A stretch of DNA of 64,000 nt from Aliivibrio sifiae (GTDB taxonomy: Bacteria > Pseudomonadota > Gammaproteobacteria > Enterobacterales > Vibrionaceae): assembly GCF_002954705.1 (NCBI RefSeq), contig NZ_MSCO01000002.1, forward strand, positions 1,106,956-1,170,955, given 5' to 3'. Below, piece by piece: positions 1 through 8,872 of the stretch; position 1 is the first letter of the stretch, and every line of letters starts with the position of its first letter. The position numbers and the translations under genes are program-made. Below the pieces are notes generated by a model. It made no database searches. It saw only the letters and a program-made list of their open reading frames with translations, and was not told the origin of the DNA.

Positions 1-624
1 TTTGGTCTGCAATACTTCATGGCACTTTTTCGTGTCATAAGCACCGTCTGCTGATACGGAATGCACCTTTCTACGAAGTGGGTTCAACAGAGTTGGGAGA
101 GCTTCACTATCACCAACATTGACGAGGCTAACTTCTGCGCTGACAACATCATGGGTATCGACATCAACGGCAAGATGCAGTTTACGCCACGTTCTACGCT
201 TTTCTGCGCCATGCTTTTTCACTTTCCATTCGCCTTCACCAAAGACTTTCAGACCTGTTGAATCAATTGAGATGTGACGAACTGGACCTTTAGATTTGTT
301 CTTATATTTGACCTTAACGGTCTTTGAACGCTTGCTGATACTAGTGTAGTTAGGGGATCGCAAAGGGACGTTCATCAAAGAAAATATAGAATCGATAAAA
401 CCTTGAAGCGCCCGTAAAGGGAGAGAGAAAATTCCTTTAATCATCAAAGCTGTTTCAATAGCTGTATCAGGAAATTGAAAGCCTCTACCACGTTTGCCAT
501 GGTGTTTTTTGCATTGCCACGCTTTAACGGCTGAGTCGTCAATCCAAAAAGTTACTGAGCCTCATTTGCACAAGGCTTCATTATACTCATTCCAGTTCGT
601 TATCTTCTTCTTCGATTTACCCAT
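1..624 (-). pseudogene. IS5-family transposase, interrupted by an in-frame stop, partial
   Basis: From an ATG at 624 the minus strand encodes MGKSKKKITNWNEYNEALCK, then a TGA at 562-564, after which the same frame stays open to the window edge. The downstream part has IS903-type transposase features: GKRGRGFQFPDTAIETALMI near the start, HISIDSTGLKVFGEGEW carrying the first catalytic Asp of the DDE triad, KKHGAEKRRTWRKLHLAVD, and SADGAYDTKKCHE carrying the second Asp. The family usually has a sense codon at the TGA position (CGA to TGA is a single change), so this copy is probably inactive unless the stop is suppressed. The C-terminal Glu lies outside the window. Confidence 0.85.
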
Positions 625-701
625 AACATCACTATGCTTCTGCTCCATGGGAGCAGATCGCAGGATTGAGGAAAGGTTCAACTTATTTAGTCAACAACGC
701 C
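1..701 (-). mobile_element. IS5-family (IS903-like) insertion sequence, partial
   Basis: The 5' part of an insertion sequence read on the minus strand; the rest lies left of the window. The outer end at about position 701 reads GGCGTTGTTGACTAAAT on the minus strand, which closely resembles the terminal inverted repeat of IS903-type elements (known motif GGCTTTGTTGAATAAAT). The transposase reading frame starts about 77 bases inside this end, as usual for the group. The other terminal repeat and a target duplication cannot be checked here. Confidence 0.8.
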
Positions 702-915
702 GTTATTTACTATAATTGGTATAAAAATTCAATGCATGGGACTTACCATGCAAGAAACATATTCCTCGCTATTTGGGAGAGTTTTGTTTTAAGCTCAATA
801 GACGCTTCAACCTTGAAAAAGTGCTTGTTCAGCTTAATTTACTCAAGTATTCAAACTGCACCGATGCCAGAACGACTGCTTAATCTGGCTAAATCTCGGT
901 GATAATCAAATAGCT
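702..915. other. Intergenic DNA beside the IS; possible remnant coding sequence
   Basis: A 214-base stretch between the IS end and the HAD phosphatase gene. A plus-strand frame reaches a TGA at 900-902 and ends MPERLLNLAKSR, but its only far-upstream start lies inside the IS end, and a competing frame from the ATG at 749 stops after 14 codons. I recognise no product. It may be the tail of a gene broken by the insertion or simply non-coding DNA. Confidence 0.3.
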
Positions 916-1575
916 TTAAGCGCATTGCATCTTTAAATGTTCAAGTACATTAATCATTGAAGGCTTAATGTCGTGTCCAAGATCTATGACTTCGGCACTA
1001 GGCTCAACAAGATCTGGAATTTGATATGTGATCATACTTGCAGCTACCGCAGCACGCGTCCCATTATTAGAATCTTCAAATGCCAAACATACTTCAGGAG
1101 CGATCCCCAAACGTTCAGCCGCTAATAAATAAATTTCAGGGTGAGGCTTACTGTTCTCCACCTCACACCCCGTTGCTAACACGTCAAAATAACCATTAAG
1201 ACCGGCTAATTCTAATTTTTTAATTGCAATATCATTTTGAGTTGATGTCGCGACAGCCATTGGGATCTTATTCACTTTTAACCATTCTAAAAGTTCAATC
1301 ACACCCTCTTTAACTGGAGTAGCTTGATTTTGTACGATAGAAAAATAACGAACACGCCACGCCTTATTCAATGCAGGATAATCAACCTCTGGACCATAAC
1401 CTTCACGGAAAAGCTCTTCAATACGCTTAGAGTTACAGCCAATACCAGAAAGATACACGTCTTCGAGAAATGGAACATTCTCAGCTTCACATGCTTGTTT
1501 AAAAACAGACATACAAACACGTTCTGTATCTAGAAGTAGTCCATCCATATCGAAAATTGCAGCTTGAAATGTCAT
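916..1575 (-). CDS. HAD-superfamily hydrolase, beta-phosphoglucomutase / sugar-phosphatase-like
   Basis: A 219-residue cytoplasmic HAD hydrolase of subfamily IA. Motif I is IFDMDGLLLD with nucleophile and acid Asp9 and Asp11; motif II is the ATST Thr/Ser; motif III is the Lys in SKPHPEIY; motif IV is FEDSNNG. The helical cap lies between about residues 15 and 90. Members of this group dephosphorylate small sugar phosphates or isomerise them; the sequence alone does not give the substrate. It stands alone, convergent with nothing obvious, and the neighbouring LysE gene is about 160 bases upstream on the same strand. Length is normal for the family. Confidence 0.85.
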   Translation of the reverse strand: MTFQAAIFDMDGLLLDTERVCMSVFKQACEAENVPFLEDVYLSGIGCNSKRIEELFREGYGPEVDYPALNKAWRVRYFSIVQNQATPVKEGVIELLEWLKVNKIPMAVATSTQNDIAIKKLELAGLNGYFDVLATGCEVENSKPHPEIYLLAAERLGIAPEVCLAFEDSNNGTRAAVAASMITYQIPDLVEPSAEVIDLGHDIKPSMINVLEHLKMQCA

Positions 1576-1738
1576 GAGAAACCTTATGTATTAATAACAA
1601 AAATAATAGAATGCTTTTACGCATACACTGTATGCTCTTGAAACTTATTCGTAATACTAAGTGAAAACAGCCATCAAAAAAAGTGAACACTTATTTTAAT
1701 CTCACTTCCTCTTTCGAGTCATACTTTAAATGAATAAG

Positions 1739-2353
1739 TTAAGTATAAAAAATAACTCGTAGTGCTAACAAAATTAAGACCACCCCAGAAAGGCGATCAA
1801 TCCATTTAGCTTGAGCTCTAAGCTTATCAACAATCTTAGGTGCTGATAATAAACAGCTAATAATGGTATACCACAGGCCATCAATGATAATAGGAGTAAC
1901 AACTATTATTGCTTTGTCTAATGGAGCGTTACCCACTGCAACAAATTGACTAAACAACGCTAAGAAAAATAATGCAATTTTAGGATTCAAAAGAGAGATA
2001 AGTAAGCCTTCTTTTGCGGATTCTAAAATTGACACTTGTTCTCCTGATTCAAGCTTTGCTGCTATTCCTCCAGTAGAACGCAATGCTCCATAGCCTAAAT
2101 AAGCCAGATACGCAACTCCCAAATAACTGATCGTTTTAAACAAAATCGGGGATTGTTGTAATACAACCGCTAATCCGATCACAGTAACAAACGCATAAAT
2201 TCCAATACCAATGGAGTGTGTCCATGCGGCAGCAATCCCATTAATTCGTCGACCAGATAACGTGTGCTTTGCAACTGTAGCTAAACTTGGCCCCGGCGAC
2301 ATTGCTCCCAACATTGATACCAATAATAATGAAAACCAAATAGTTAATGTCAT
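1739..2353 (-). CDS. LysE-family amino-acid/metabolite exporter
   Basis: A 204-residue integral membrane protein of the LysE/RhtB translocator family. The N terminus LLVSMLGAMSPGPSLATVAK carries the family hallmark SPGP motif after the first membrane segment, and five to six hydrophobic segments are visible along the chain. Members export amino acids or related metabolites by proton antiport across the inner membrane; the substrate cannot be told here. It is followed by the HAD gene on the same strand (gap about 160 bases) and divergent from the outer-membrane protein gene at 2431, with which it shares a short promoter region. Confidence 0.85.
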   Translation of the reverse strand: MTLTIWFSLLLVSMLGAMSPGPSLATVAKHTLSGRRINGIAAAWTHSIGIGIYAFVTVIGLAVVLQQSPILFKTISYLGVAYLAYLGYGALRSTGGIAAKLESGEQVSILESAKEGLLISLLNPKIALFFLALFSQFVAVGNAPLDKAIIVVTPIIIDGLWYTIISCLLSAPKIVDKLRAQAKWIDRLSGVVLILLALRVIFYT

Positions 2354-2430
2354 TTCTTCTTTAATTCCTCTTTACAACATTGTCTCATTCACAATAAAAT
2401 CACGCATTAGGTTAAAAAGACGAGTTTATA

Positions 2431-2955
2431 ATGAAAAGGTTACTCCCATTTTTGTTGCTAGGTGCTACAGCATCTGCACAAGCAACAGACACTTTACACC
2501 AAATCTATATTCAGCCAAGTTTTGCTAACCTGAAAATTGATGACTCACATGGTAGTGGTTTAATGACCCAAGTCGGTTATAACTATCATTTCGCGCCGAT
2601 GATAGCGATGGATCTAAGCTATTACATGACTGCATCAATGAATGATATCGCAATTGATAATGATAAAGCATCTGCTACGGGTGCGACTATTGCAGCAAAA
2701 ATGTATTTTCCTATGTCTTACTACGGCTCCTTCTATGGAAAATTCGGCTTAAACCGCACTAATGTTGAATACCAATATAAAGCGAATAATCAAACACTAA
2801 AACAAGAGGCGGTATCAACTAAACCTTATGTTGCTGTAGGTACGGTAATGAAGCTATTCCCTTCTGTTACTTTCAACCTTGAATATCAGTATATGCCATT
2901 GGCTTCGGACGATTACATCTCTTCGATTGGTGCTGGCGTAAACTTCATGTTTTAG
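2431..2955 (+). CDS. Small outer-membrane beta-barrel protein
   Basis: A 174-residue exported protein. The signal peptide MKRLLPFLLLGATASAQA is followed by TDTLHQIYIQPSF. The mature chain has alternating hydrophobic/polar strands (VGYNYHFAPMIAMDLSYYM, AAKMYFPMSYYGSFYGKFGL) and ends in the aromatic residue of GAGVNFMF, typical of an outer-membrane barrel terminus. It is of the OmpA/OmpW-like eight-strand barrel size and recalls AcfA-type vibrio proteins, but I cannot assign a specific family. Monocistronic, followed by a strong hairpin shared with fruA. Confidence 0.7.
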   Translation: MKRLLPFLLLGATASAQATDTLHQIYIQPSFANLKIDDSHGSGLMTQVGYNYHFAPMIAMDLSYYMTASMNDIAIDNDKASATGATIAAKMYFPMSYYGSFYGKFGLNRTNVEYQYKANNQTLKQEAVSTKPYVAVGTVMKLFPSVTFNLEYQYMPLASDDYISSIGAGVNFMF

Positions 2956-2973
2956 AACATTCTAAAAACATAA

Positions 2974-3011
2974 AAAATGGGCACTTCCATACATTTGGAA
3001 GCGCCCATTTT
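2974..3011. terminator. Bidirectional terminator between barrel gene and fruA
   Basis: Near-perfect hairpin: arms AAAATGGGC-A-CTTCC and GGAAG-C-GCCCATTTT around an 8-base loop, with A and T tracts on both sides, so it can end both convergent transcripts (the barrel gene on the plus strand and the fru operon on the minus strand). Confidence 0.85.
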
Positions 3012-3030
3012 GTTTTAAATTACCTGTTTA

Positions 3031-4773
3031 TTATGCAGCTACTGCATCTTTCTCATCCGCTTTGTTTTTCAAGAAAGCGTAAGTAAAACCAGTTACCGCA
3101 GTACCCGCTGCAATCGCTACCAAGTACATGAATACTGGCGTAATTGCGTTTGGAATAAGAAGTACGAACAGACCACCGTGTGGAGCAAGTAGTTGAGCAC
3201 CAAATAGCATCGATAGACCACCCGTTAATGCACCACCCGCCATACAGCTTGGGATAACACGCATTGGGTCTTTCGCTGCAAATGGAATCGCACCTTCAGA
3301 GATGAAGCATAGACCAAGAACAAATGACGCTTTACCCGCTTCACGCTCACCGGCTTCAAACTTGTTTTTAGCAAGGAATGTCGCTAAACCCATACCTAGC
3401 GCAGGAACCATACCTGCTGCCATGATAGCCGCCATTGGACCATATGTTTGAGAAGCCAGAAGACCAACACCAAATGTGTATGCCGCTTTATTTACTGGAC
3501 CACCTAAGTCGAAACACATCATACAACCAAGAATAACACCCAGAAGCACTGCGTTAGTTGAACCCATGTTGTTTAAGAACTCAGTCAGCGCAGACATGAT
3601 GCCTGATACTGGACCACCAACAACATAAATCATTACAAGACCTGTGAACAAACTCGCCACAAACGGAATGATTAGAATTGGTTTAAGTGCTTCCATAGAT
3701 TGAGGAAGAGATACTTTGTCCGCAATGAATTTTGCAGAGTAACCGGCAATGAAACCTGCCGCTATACCACCAAGGAAACCCGCACCAGTTGAGCTAGCCA
3801 ACATACCGCCGATTAGACCCGGAGCCAGACCCGGACGGTCAGCAATCGAGAACGCAATAAAACCCGCAAGAACAGGGATCATCAACGCAAATGCCGCGCC
3901 ACCACCAATATCCATTAATGTTGCTGCGATTGTATCCGGCTCTTTAAACGCTTCGATACCAAAGACAAATGACAGTGCAATTAGCAACCCACCCGCGATA
4001 ACAACAGGAAGCATGTGTGATACCCCTGTCATAAGGTGTTTGTACATGCCTTTTTTCTCTTCTGTTTGAGAAGATTGTGCCTTACCTGATGATTGGAAAA
4101 CAGTCGCATCAGAGAAGGCTTTATTCATCTCTTGTTCTGTTTTCTTTAATGCTAAGCCAGTGCTTGTTTTATATAGACGCTTACCATTAAAGCGATCAAG
4201 TGCGACTTCAATGTCAGCAGCAATGATAACTAAATCAGCTTCTGCAATTTCTTGGTCTGTTAATTGGTTTTTAGCACCAACAGAGCCACGAGTTTCTACT
4301 TTAATAATGTAGCCTTGACGTTTACCTTCTTCTTCTAGCGCTTCAGCTGCCATGAAAGTATGCGCGACCCCCGTTGGACATGCCGTAATCGCTACGATTT
4401 TCTTAGGCCCTGTTGCATCTGTCACTATTGCTGTTTCTGGTACAGTGACTTCAGATGCCGTTAGTTCTTTTGCATTGTTTACTGCATTTTCTAGCCAAAC
4501 TTCCGAGTTAATTGCACATTCAGAAATTGAACCTTGATGTACTTTTTTGCCAACAAAGCGAGACGTATCAACAATCGAATTTGCAGCAATAACAATTGCA
4601 TCCGCCGTATCAATTGCTTCTTGAGTTAAAACCTCAACTGGCAACACACTTGATTGACATTCAATCGTCGCTTTCCAATTTAGTTTAGTTGCTGCTTGCT
4701 CTAATAAACCTGCAGCAATGATGCTGTTTGCTACACCACTTGGGCATGCAGTAACGATAGCTATATTTTTCAT
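3031..4773 (-). CDS. fruA: Fructose PTS permease EIIB'BC
   Basis: A 580-residue fructose-specific enzyme II. The order is EIIB' (residues about 1-100, ACPSGVANS with Cys10), EIIB (about 125-225, ACPTGVAHTF with phosphorylated Cys132), then the EIIC membrane channel from about 245 with roughly eight to ten hydrophobic segments and the GGPVNKAAY and FISEGAIPFAAKDP signatures. It imports fructose and delivers fructose 1-phosphate, receiving phosphate from FruB. It is the last gene of fruBKA, 29 bases after fruK. The duplicated B domain is normal for enteric and vibrio FruA. Confidence 0.97.
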   Translation of the reverse strand: MKNIAIVTACPSGVANSIIAAGLLEQAATKLNWKATIECQSSVLPVEVLTQEAIDTADAIVIAANSIVDTSRFVGKKVHQGSISECAINSEVWLENAVNNAKELTASEVTVPETAIVTDATGPKKIVAITACPTGVAHTFMAAEALEEEGKRQGYIIKVETRGSVGAKNQLTDQEIAEADLVIIAADIEVALDRFNGKRLYKTSTGLALKKTEQEMNKAFSDATVFQSSGKAQSSQTEEKKGMYKHLMTGVSHMLPVVIAGGLLIALSFVFGIEAFKEPDTIAATLMDIGGGAAFALMIPVLAGFIAFSIADRPGLAPGLIGGMLASSTGAGFLGGIAAGFIAGYSAKFIADKVSLPQSMEALKPILIIPFVASLFTGLVMIYVVGGPVSGIMSALTEFLNNMGSTNAVLLGVILGCMMCFDLGGPVNKAAYTFGVGLLASQTYGPMAAIMAAGMVPALGMGLATFLAKNKFEAGEREAGKASFVLGLCFISEGAIPFAAKDPMRVIPSCMAGGALTGGLSMLFGAQLLAPHGGLFVLLIPNAITPVFMYLVAIAAGTAVTGFTYAFLKNKADEKDAVAA

Positions 4774-4802
4774 AATCTGTCCTTAAACTAAGTCTAAACG
4801 CA

Positions 4803-5786
4803 TTACTGCACGTTTGTAGAAATAGGGTTGTGTAGGGTTACTTGTTTTTGTAATTCTTTTACGTCTTCGACATTTGGTACACCAACGCCAACCTGCGATA
4901 CAGCTAAAGCAGATAAAGCGGTAGCAAAAGATAAGATTTGTGAACGATCCCAATCTTGCTGCATATGACCCCAGCAAAGACCAGCAACTAAAGTATCACC
5001 CGCACCAACGGTACTTACTACATTCATTTTTGGTGGTTGCGAATACATCCATTCTGGTTGTACTTCATCATTCTTACCAAGCCACATCACGCCTTTTGAG
5101 CCTAATGACACGACGATATTTTCAATGCCTTTTTGTGCAAGATCTTGAGCCGCTTGCTGACACGCTTCTGGCGTTTCTAAATCACGACCTACAAATTCAG
5201 ATAGCTCTTCATCGTTTGGTTTAATTAACCAAGGGTGAGCCTCTAAACCTGCTGCTAATGCCGCACGGCTGCTATCAAATAGGACTTTTTTACCCATTTG
5301 ATGCAGCTTTTCAATCCACTCTGCGCACTGCTCTGGAGAAATGCCTTTTGGTAAACTGCCCGCTAATACGAAAAATTCATGTGTTTTTGCTAATTCAAAT
5401 AAACGAACTTCAAACTCGGCGATAGCCTGCTGTGATACTTCAACTCCTGGGAAGTTGATGTCACTCACTCGACCGTCAGTTTCGACCAACTTCACATTAA
5501 TACGAGTTGCACCATCAACACGAATAAACTCATCGTTGGCATTCATTTCTTCAAACAATTGACAAAATAGCTCTTCATTATCACGGCCTAAAAAGCCAGT
5601 AACCGTAACTTTAGCACCTAAGTCAGACAGTACTTTTGCAACATTAACGCCTTTACCTGCTGCATGAAGTGAGCCTTTACTTACTAAACTTACAGAGCCA
5701 ACCGATAACGCATCTAAACTGCCTGTTAAATCTAAAGCAGGGTTTAGTGTGATAGTAACTACTTTGCTTTTTTGATTACTGCTCAT
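4803..5786 (-). CDS. fruK: 1-phosphofructokinase
   Basis: About 327 residues, PfkB/ribokinase family. It phosphorylates fructose 1-phosphate to fructose 1,6-bisphosphate. Visible: TLNPALDLT at the N terminus, the AAGKGVNVAKVL substrate loop, and the C-terminal STVGAGDTLVAGL motif with the catalytic Asp and anion hole. I prefer the ATG at 5786 (MSSNQKSK) over an in-frame TTG one codon upstream: it has GAGGG about 8 bases before it and directly follows the fruB stop at 5790-5792. Middle gene of fruBKA. Confidence 0.96.
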   Translation of the reverse strand: MSSNQKSKVVTITLNPALDLTGSLDALSVGSVSLVSKGSLHAAGKGVNVAKVLSDLGAKVTVTGFLGRDNEELFCQLFEEMNANDEFIRVDGATRINVKLVETDGRVSDINFPGVEVSQQAIAEFEVRLFELAKTHEFFVLAGSLPKGISPEQCAEWIEKLHQMGKKVLFDSSRAALAAGLEAHPWLIKPNDEELSEFVGRDLETPEACQQAAQDLAQKGIENIVVSLGSKGVMWLGKNDEVQPEWMYSQPPKMNVVSTVGAGDTLVAGLCWGHMQQDWDRSQILSFATALSALAVSQVGVGVPNVEDVKELQKQVTLHNPISTNVQ

Positions 5787-5789
5787 CAA

Positions 5790-6926
5790 TTAACCCTCAC
5801 CTAAACCAGAAGCAATTGCAGCACCAATACCAGCAAGCGCTTCTTTTGCATCTGAACCATCTGCTGTAAATTGCAGTTCATGACCGTGTTTAACGCCAAG
5901 CGCAATCACTTTCATTAAGCTTTTCGCATTCACCGCTTTTCCGTCACCATTTACGTTTAATACGGTGATTTTTGATTCGTATTTTTTCGCTTCAGCAACA
6001 AGCATTGCGCCCGGGCGAGCGTGTAAACCGTGTGTATTTTTAATTTTAAAGGTTGCAGTATTATCCGCATCAGCGCTTAGTACAGCTTCTTCAGTAGACG
6101 CCGAGAACATGGCAAGTAACTGCTCAGACGTTGCAGACAAAATTGATTCTTGCTGTTGCTCTGCAACCATTTTCGTAATCGTCGTTAAGAACGCTTGATG
6201 AGAAGCATTACAAGAAGCAATAGCAATCAAACCTTTTACAGGCAAACTATTAAACTCACACCCATTTGCTGTTGTTACAATAGACATACCAGAGCGTTTC
6301 ACTCCTTTGTCAGTACTTACCAACCATAAACCTTTACCTAGATGCGTAGGCTCTTTAGTGACTAACTCTGCAACAAATTGGCTTTCTGCATTACCACTGT
6401 TTTTTAGTAAACCACCCGCAACCGCACTCATTTGGATCATATCGCTTGCAGGGAATAATAATTGGATAAGTGATGCATCAAAATCGGCTTCAAACTGCAC
6501 TTCACCGTTAAGTAATGCAATGATGTCTGCTTCTGTTTTTGCTTGTTTTAGCTTCTCTTCTACGCCATCAGCAGACAACACTTTCGTTAATTGCTTAAGA
6601 ATACCTAGGTGCTCATCTGATTTAGCCGCAATACCAATGGCAACATAAACCACATTACTATCACCCCAATTAACACCTTGAGGAAAATGATGTACAGCAA
6701 CACCAGTGTTATTCACTAAATCACGGGTATCCGTTGTGCCGTGTGGAATCGCAATACCGTTACCTAAAAACGTTGAGTTTTGTTGCTCACGATCTAACAT
6801 TCCTTCTACGTACATCTCTGCAACTAAACCTTTCTCTGTCAGTTGCTTTGCAATCGCTTTGATTGCTGTTGTCTTATCTGTTGCTGCTTGCTGTAACGTA
6901 ATGTCATTCTTTGTCAATGTCAGCAT
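5790..6926 (-). CDS. fruB: Fructose PTS diphosphoryl transfer protein (EIIA-HPr)
   Basis: A 378-residue cytoplasmic phosphocarrier with an N-terminal EIIA-Fru domain (GIAIPHGTTDTRD, phospho-His62), a linker M domain, and a C-terminal HPr-like FPr domain (NTHGLHARPGAM, phospho-His302). It passes phosphate from enzyme I to FruA. The ATG at 6926 has AGAGG upstream. First gene of the fructose operon; translation is nearly coupled to fruK. The upstream region carries Cra-like palindromes. Confidence 0.96.
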   Translation of the reverse strand: MLTLTKNDITLQQAATDKTTAIKAIAKQLTEKGLVAEMYVEGMLDREQQNSTFLGNGIAIPHGTTDTRDLVNNTGVAVHHFPQGVNWGDSNVVYVAIGIAAKSDEHLGILKQLTKVLSADGVEEKLKQAKTEADIIALLNGEVQFEADFDASLIQLLFPASDMIQMSAVAGGLLKNSGNAESQFVAELVTKEPTHLGKGLWLVSTDKGVKRSGMSIVTTANGCEFNSLPVKGLIAIASCNASHQAFLTTITKMVAEQQQESILSATSEQLLAMFSASTEEAVLSADADNTATFKIKNTHGLHARPGAMLVAEAKKYESKITVLNVNGDGKAVNAKSLMKVIALGVKHGHELQFTADGSDAKEALAGIGAAIASGLGEG

Positions 6927-7000
6927 GGGTCTTAGCCTCTCGCTCTGTATTTGTGATTTATGCTCTGCTAAATCACCATTTTAGCCTTGCTTAAACGCAA

Positions 7001-7016
7001 GCTTAATCGATTCAGC
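7001..7016. promoter_or_regulatory. Cra/FruR-like operator 1
   Basis: Imperfect palindrome GCTTAATCGATTCAGC in the fruB-fruR divergent region, 75 bases before fruB. The core matches the known Cra half-site pattern TGAAnCGnTTCA on one arm. Binding by the adjacent FruR is inferred. Confidence 0.6.
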
Positions 7017-7109
7017 AAAACAGTTAAAAAAAGTTCAGCAAATGCTTTCTACTCAGTAATATGCTTTATAAAAAGTAAAAACAACGTAAATATCACGTTT
7101 TTCAAATTT

Positions 7110-7125
7110 GCTGAATCCTTTCAGC
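7110..7125. promoter_or_regulatory. Cra/FruR-like operator 2
   Basis: Palindrome GCTGAATCCTTTCAGC (arms GCTGAA / TTCAGC) between fruB and fruR, same motif as sites 1 and 3. Confidence 0.65.
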
Positions 7126-7131
7126 TTTTAT

Positions 7132-7147
7132 ACTGGAACGATTCAGC
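7132..7147. promoter_or_regulatory. Cra/FruR-like operator 3
   Basis: ACTGGAACGATTCAGC, matching the Cra pattern with one perfect GATTCAGC arm, 22 bases centre to centre from site 2 (about two helical turns) and about 75 bases before the fruR start, so it may also mediate autoregulation. Confidence 0.6.
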
Positions 7148-7220
7148 ATATAATTCAACTCATAAACTGATTGGATCTGAATTTATATGATCCGACCCAC
7201 AGAATTTAAGGATCTTAGCC

Positions 7221-8198
7221 ATGACATTAGATGAAGTAGCCAAACTTGCTGGCGTCTCAAAAACAACTGCAAGCTATGTCATTAATGGTAAAGCGCAGAA
7301 ATACCGCATCAGTGAAAAGACTCAATTAAAAGTAATGGCGGTTGTTGATGAGCATAACTATCGTCCTGATCACGCTGCTTCTGCATTACGAGCAGGCAGC
7401 AGCCGTTCATTTGGATTAATCATTCCAGATCTTGAAAATACCAGTTATGCCAAGCTTGCTAAACTTTTAGAGTTCAACTCTCGTCAAGCGGGTTATCAGA
7501 TTTTAATTGGTTGTTCGGACGATGATCCTGAAACTGAAAAGAACGTCGCTCATGCCTTAATTAGCCGTCGTATTGATGCACTCTTCGTGGCAAGTTGCTT
7601 ACCTGATGGCAGTGACTACTATTTAACGATTCAAGAGAAAGGTACTCCGATTATTGCAATTGACCGCTCGTTAGATGATGAACATTTTGGTTGTGTGATC
7701 AGTGAGGATTTTGATGCGGCTTACGAGCTAACCAAATCAGTGGTTAATGAAAACGTAAAATCAATTGGCTTAATTGGTGCTTTACCTGAACTGAATATAT
7801 CTCGTCAGCGTCTGCTGGGATTTGAAGCTAAAGCCAAAGAAAAAGAGTTAGTTAGTATTACAGGTCATGGTGAGCACTTTAACAGCGAATCGGGAAAAGC
7901 GGTTTTTGAACAGTGGATAAAAGAAGACACAGTACCAGATGCAATCATCACGACGTCTTATATTCTACTCGAAGGAATTTTGGATGTATTGATTGAGAAG
8001 CCAGAGTTAATGGGAACAGTAAAACTTGGCACCTTTGGTGATAATCGCTTGTTAGACTTTTTACCAATTAAGATTAACTCTCTACCACAACAGTTTGAAT
8101 TAATTGCAGATAGTGCCTTAGCATTGGGGTTGAATGCTTCAGCAAAACGCTATCAAGCAGGGATTGAGTTAATTCCTAGAAAGATTGTTATTCGTTGA
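7221..8198 (+). CDS. cra: LacI-family fructose regulator (FruR/Cra)
   Basis: A 325-residue LacI/GalR regulator: N-terminal helix-turn-helix (MTLDEVAKLAGVSKTTASYV) with the hinge following YRPDHAASALR, then a periplasmic-binding-protein-like effector domain (residues about 60-325). Cra-type proteins bind fructose 1-phosphate; in vibrios FruR is reported to act on the fru operon. It diverges from fruBKA across a 294-base region with three Cra-like palindromes. The start is supported by AAGGA 11 bases upstream. Cra (global) versus FruR (local) cannot be told from sequence alone. Confidence 0.9.
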   Translation: MTLDEVAKLAGVSKTTASYVINGKAQKYRISEKTQLKVMAVVDEHNYRPDHAASALRAGSSRSFGLIIPDLENTSYAKLAKLLEFNSRQAGYQILIGCSDDDPETEKNVAHALISRRIDALFVASCLPDGSDYYLTIQEKGTPIIAIDRSLDDEHFGCVISEDFDAAYELTKSVVNENVKSIGLIGALPELNISRQRLLGFEAKAKEKELVSITGHGEHFNSESGKAVFEQWIKEDTVPDAIITTSYILLEGILDVLIEKPELMGTVKLGTFGDNRLLDFLPIKINSLPQQFELIADSALALGLNASAKRYQAGIELIPRKIVIR

Positions 8199-8207
8199 TC
8201 ATTAAAT

Positions 8208-8225
8208 TGGCTGTTGCGGCAGCCA
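8208..8225 (+). terminator. fruR/cra terminator
   Basis: Hairpin TGGCTG-TTGCGG-CAGCCA followed by GTTTTT, ten bases after the fruR stop codon. Confidence 0.75.
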
Positions 8226-8236
8226 GTTTTTCTCAC

Positions 8237-8872
8237 TCACCAAATACCTACTGGAACGCCATGCTCATCAACATAAGCTTGGGCTTCTTCACTTAACTCT
8301 GGATACACAAAATCATCAGCTACTTTATACTCTACGGCTTGTACTTTAAATTGAAGCTCGTTATCAAAGCACCCACCATTAAGAAATACAGAAATCATTC
8401 CATCTGGAGCTAAGCCTAATAAAATATTATTTTTATATGGAAGTAATAAATCATAATAACCGCAGCGTATATCGTGGTATTCACGCATTTTATTTCGAAT
8501 ATCGTCGGAAATCCTAATTGCTTTATTGTAAGTGACTTTATTCGCTAATGAATGCCAACGAATATAGACTAGTCCAGGTAATTCAGTACTTTGAATTGAA
8601 TAACCTGAATGATAACGCTCAGCACCATCCCATTTCAAAGGACTCAAAGATTCAGTAGTATAATTACCAACCAAACCAGTCCATCCCCCTTCTTTCCTTT
8701 CTCCTGTAATAAGTAATATATCAGTAAGTGCTATATAGTTTTTAGGGGATACAGTTGAAACTGTCCACTCATCTAATTGCTGAGATTTAACTTGATGTTT
8801 AGCGGAACAAGCACTAATCAATAAACAAAAAGTAATGAGTAGATACGTTTTAACATTAATCACAATTCTCAC
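8237..8872 (-). CDS. Lipoprotein, probable type VI immunity protein (copy 2)
   Basis: About 208-211 residues. After the hydrophobic stretch YLLITFCLLISAC the lipobox LISAC predicts a lipidated periplasmic protein. The body is plainly paralogous to the next gene upstream: shared blocks include YIRWHSLANK, ILLGLAPDG, DNELQFKVQAVE and the C terminus YVDE-GVPVGIW. Start choice is uncertain: a GTG at 8872 overlaps the upstream stop, and a GTG at 8863 has GGTGAG at good distance. Last gene of the hcp-vgrG cluster. Position directly after a lipase effector and lipoprotein nature fit an immunity protein acting in the periplasm; this is inferred from context only. Confidence 0.7.
   Translation of the reverse strand: MRIVINVKTYLLITFCLLISACSAKHQVKSQQLDEWTVSTVSPKNYIALTDILLITGERKEGGWTGLVGNYTTESLSPLKWDGAERYHSGYSIQSTELPGLVYIRWHSLANKVTYNKAIRISDDIRNKMREYHDIRCGYYDLLLPYKNNILLGLAPDGMISVFLNGGCFDNELQFKVQAVEYKVADDFVYPELSEEAQAYVDEHGVPVGIW

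Noticed and set aside
61-261. Plus-strand frame inside the IS
   Set aside because: Antisense to the transposase reading frame; shadow.
666-902. 78-residue plus-strand frame across the IS end
   Set aside because: Its first part lies in the IS terminal repeat; no recognisable product. Mentioned only as a possible remnant.
3749-4069. Pro/Ala/Ile-rich plus-strand frame in fruA
   Set aside because: Reverse-strand shadow of the hydrophobic EIIC region.
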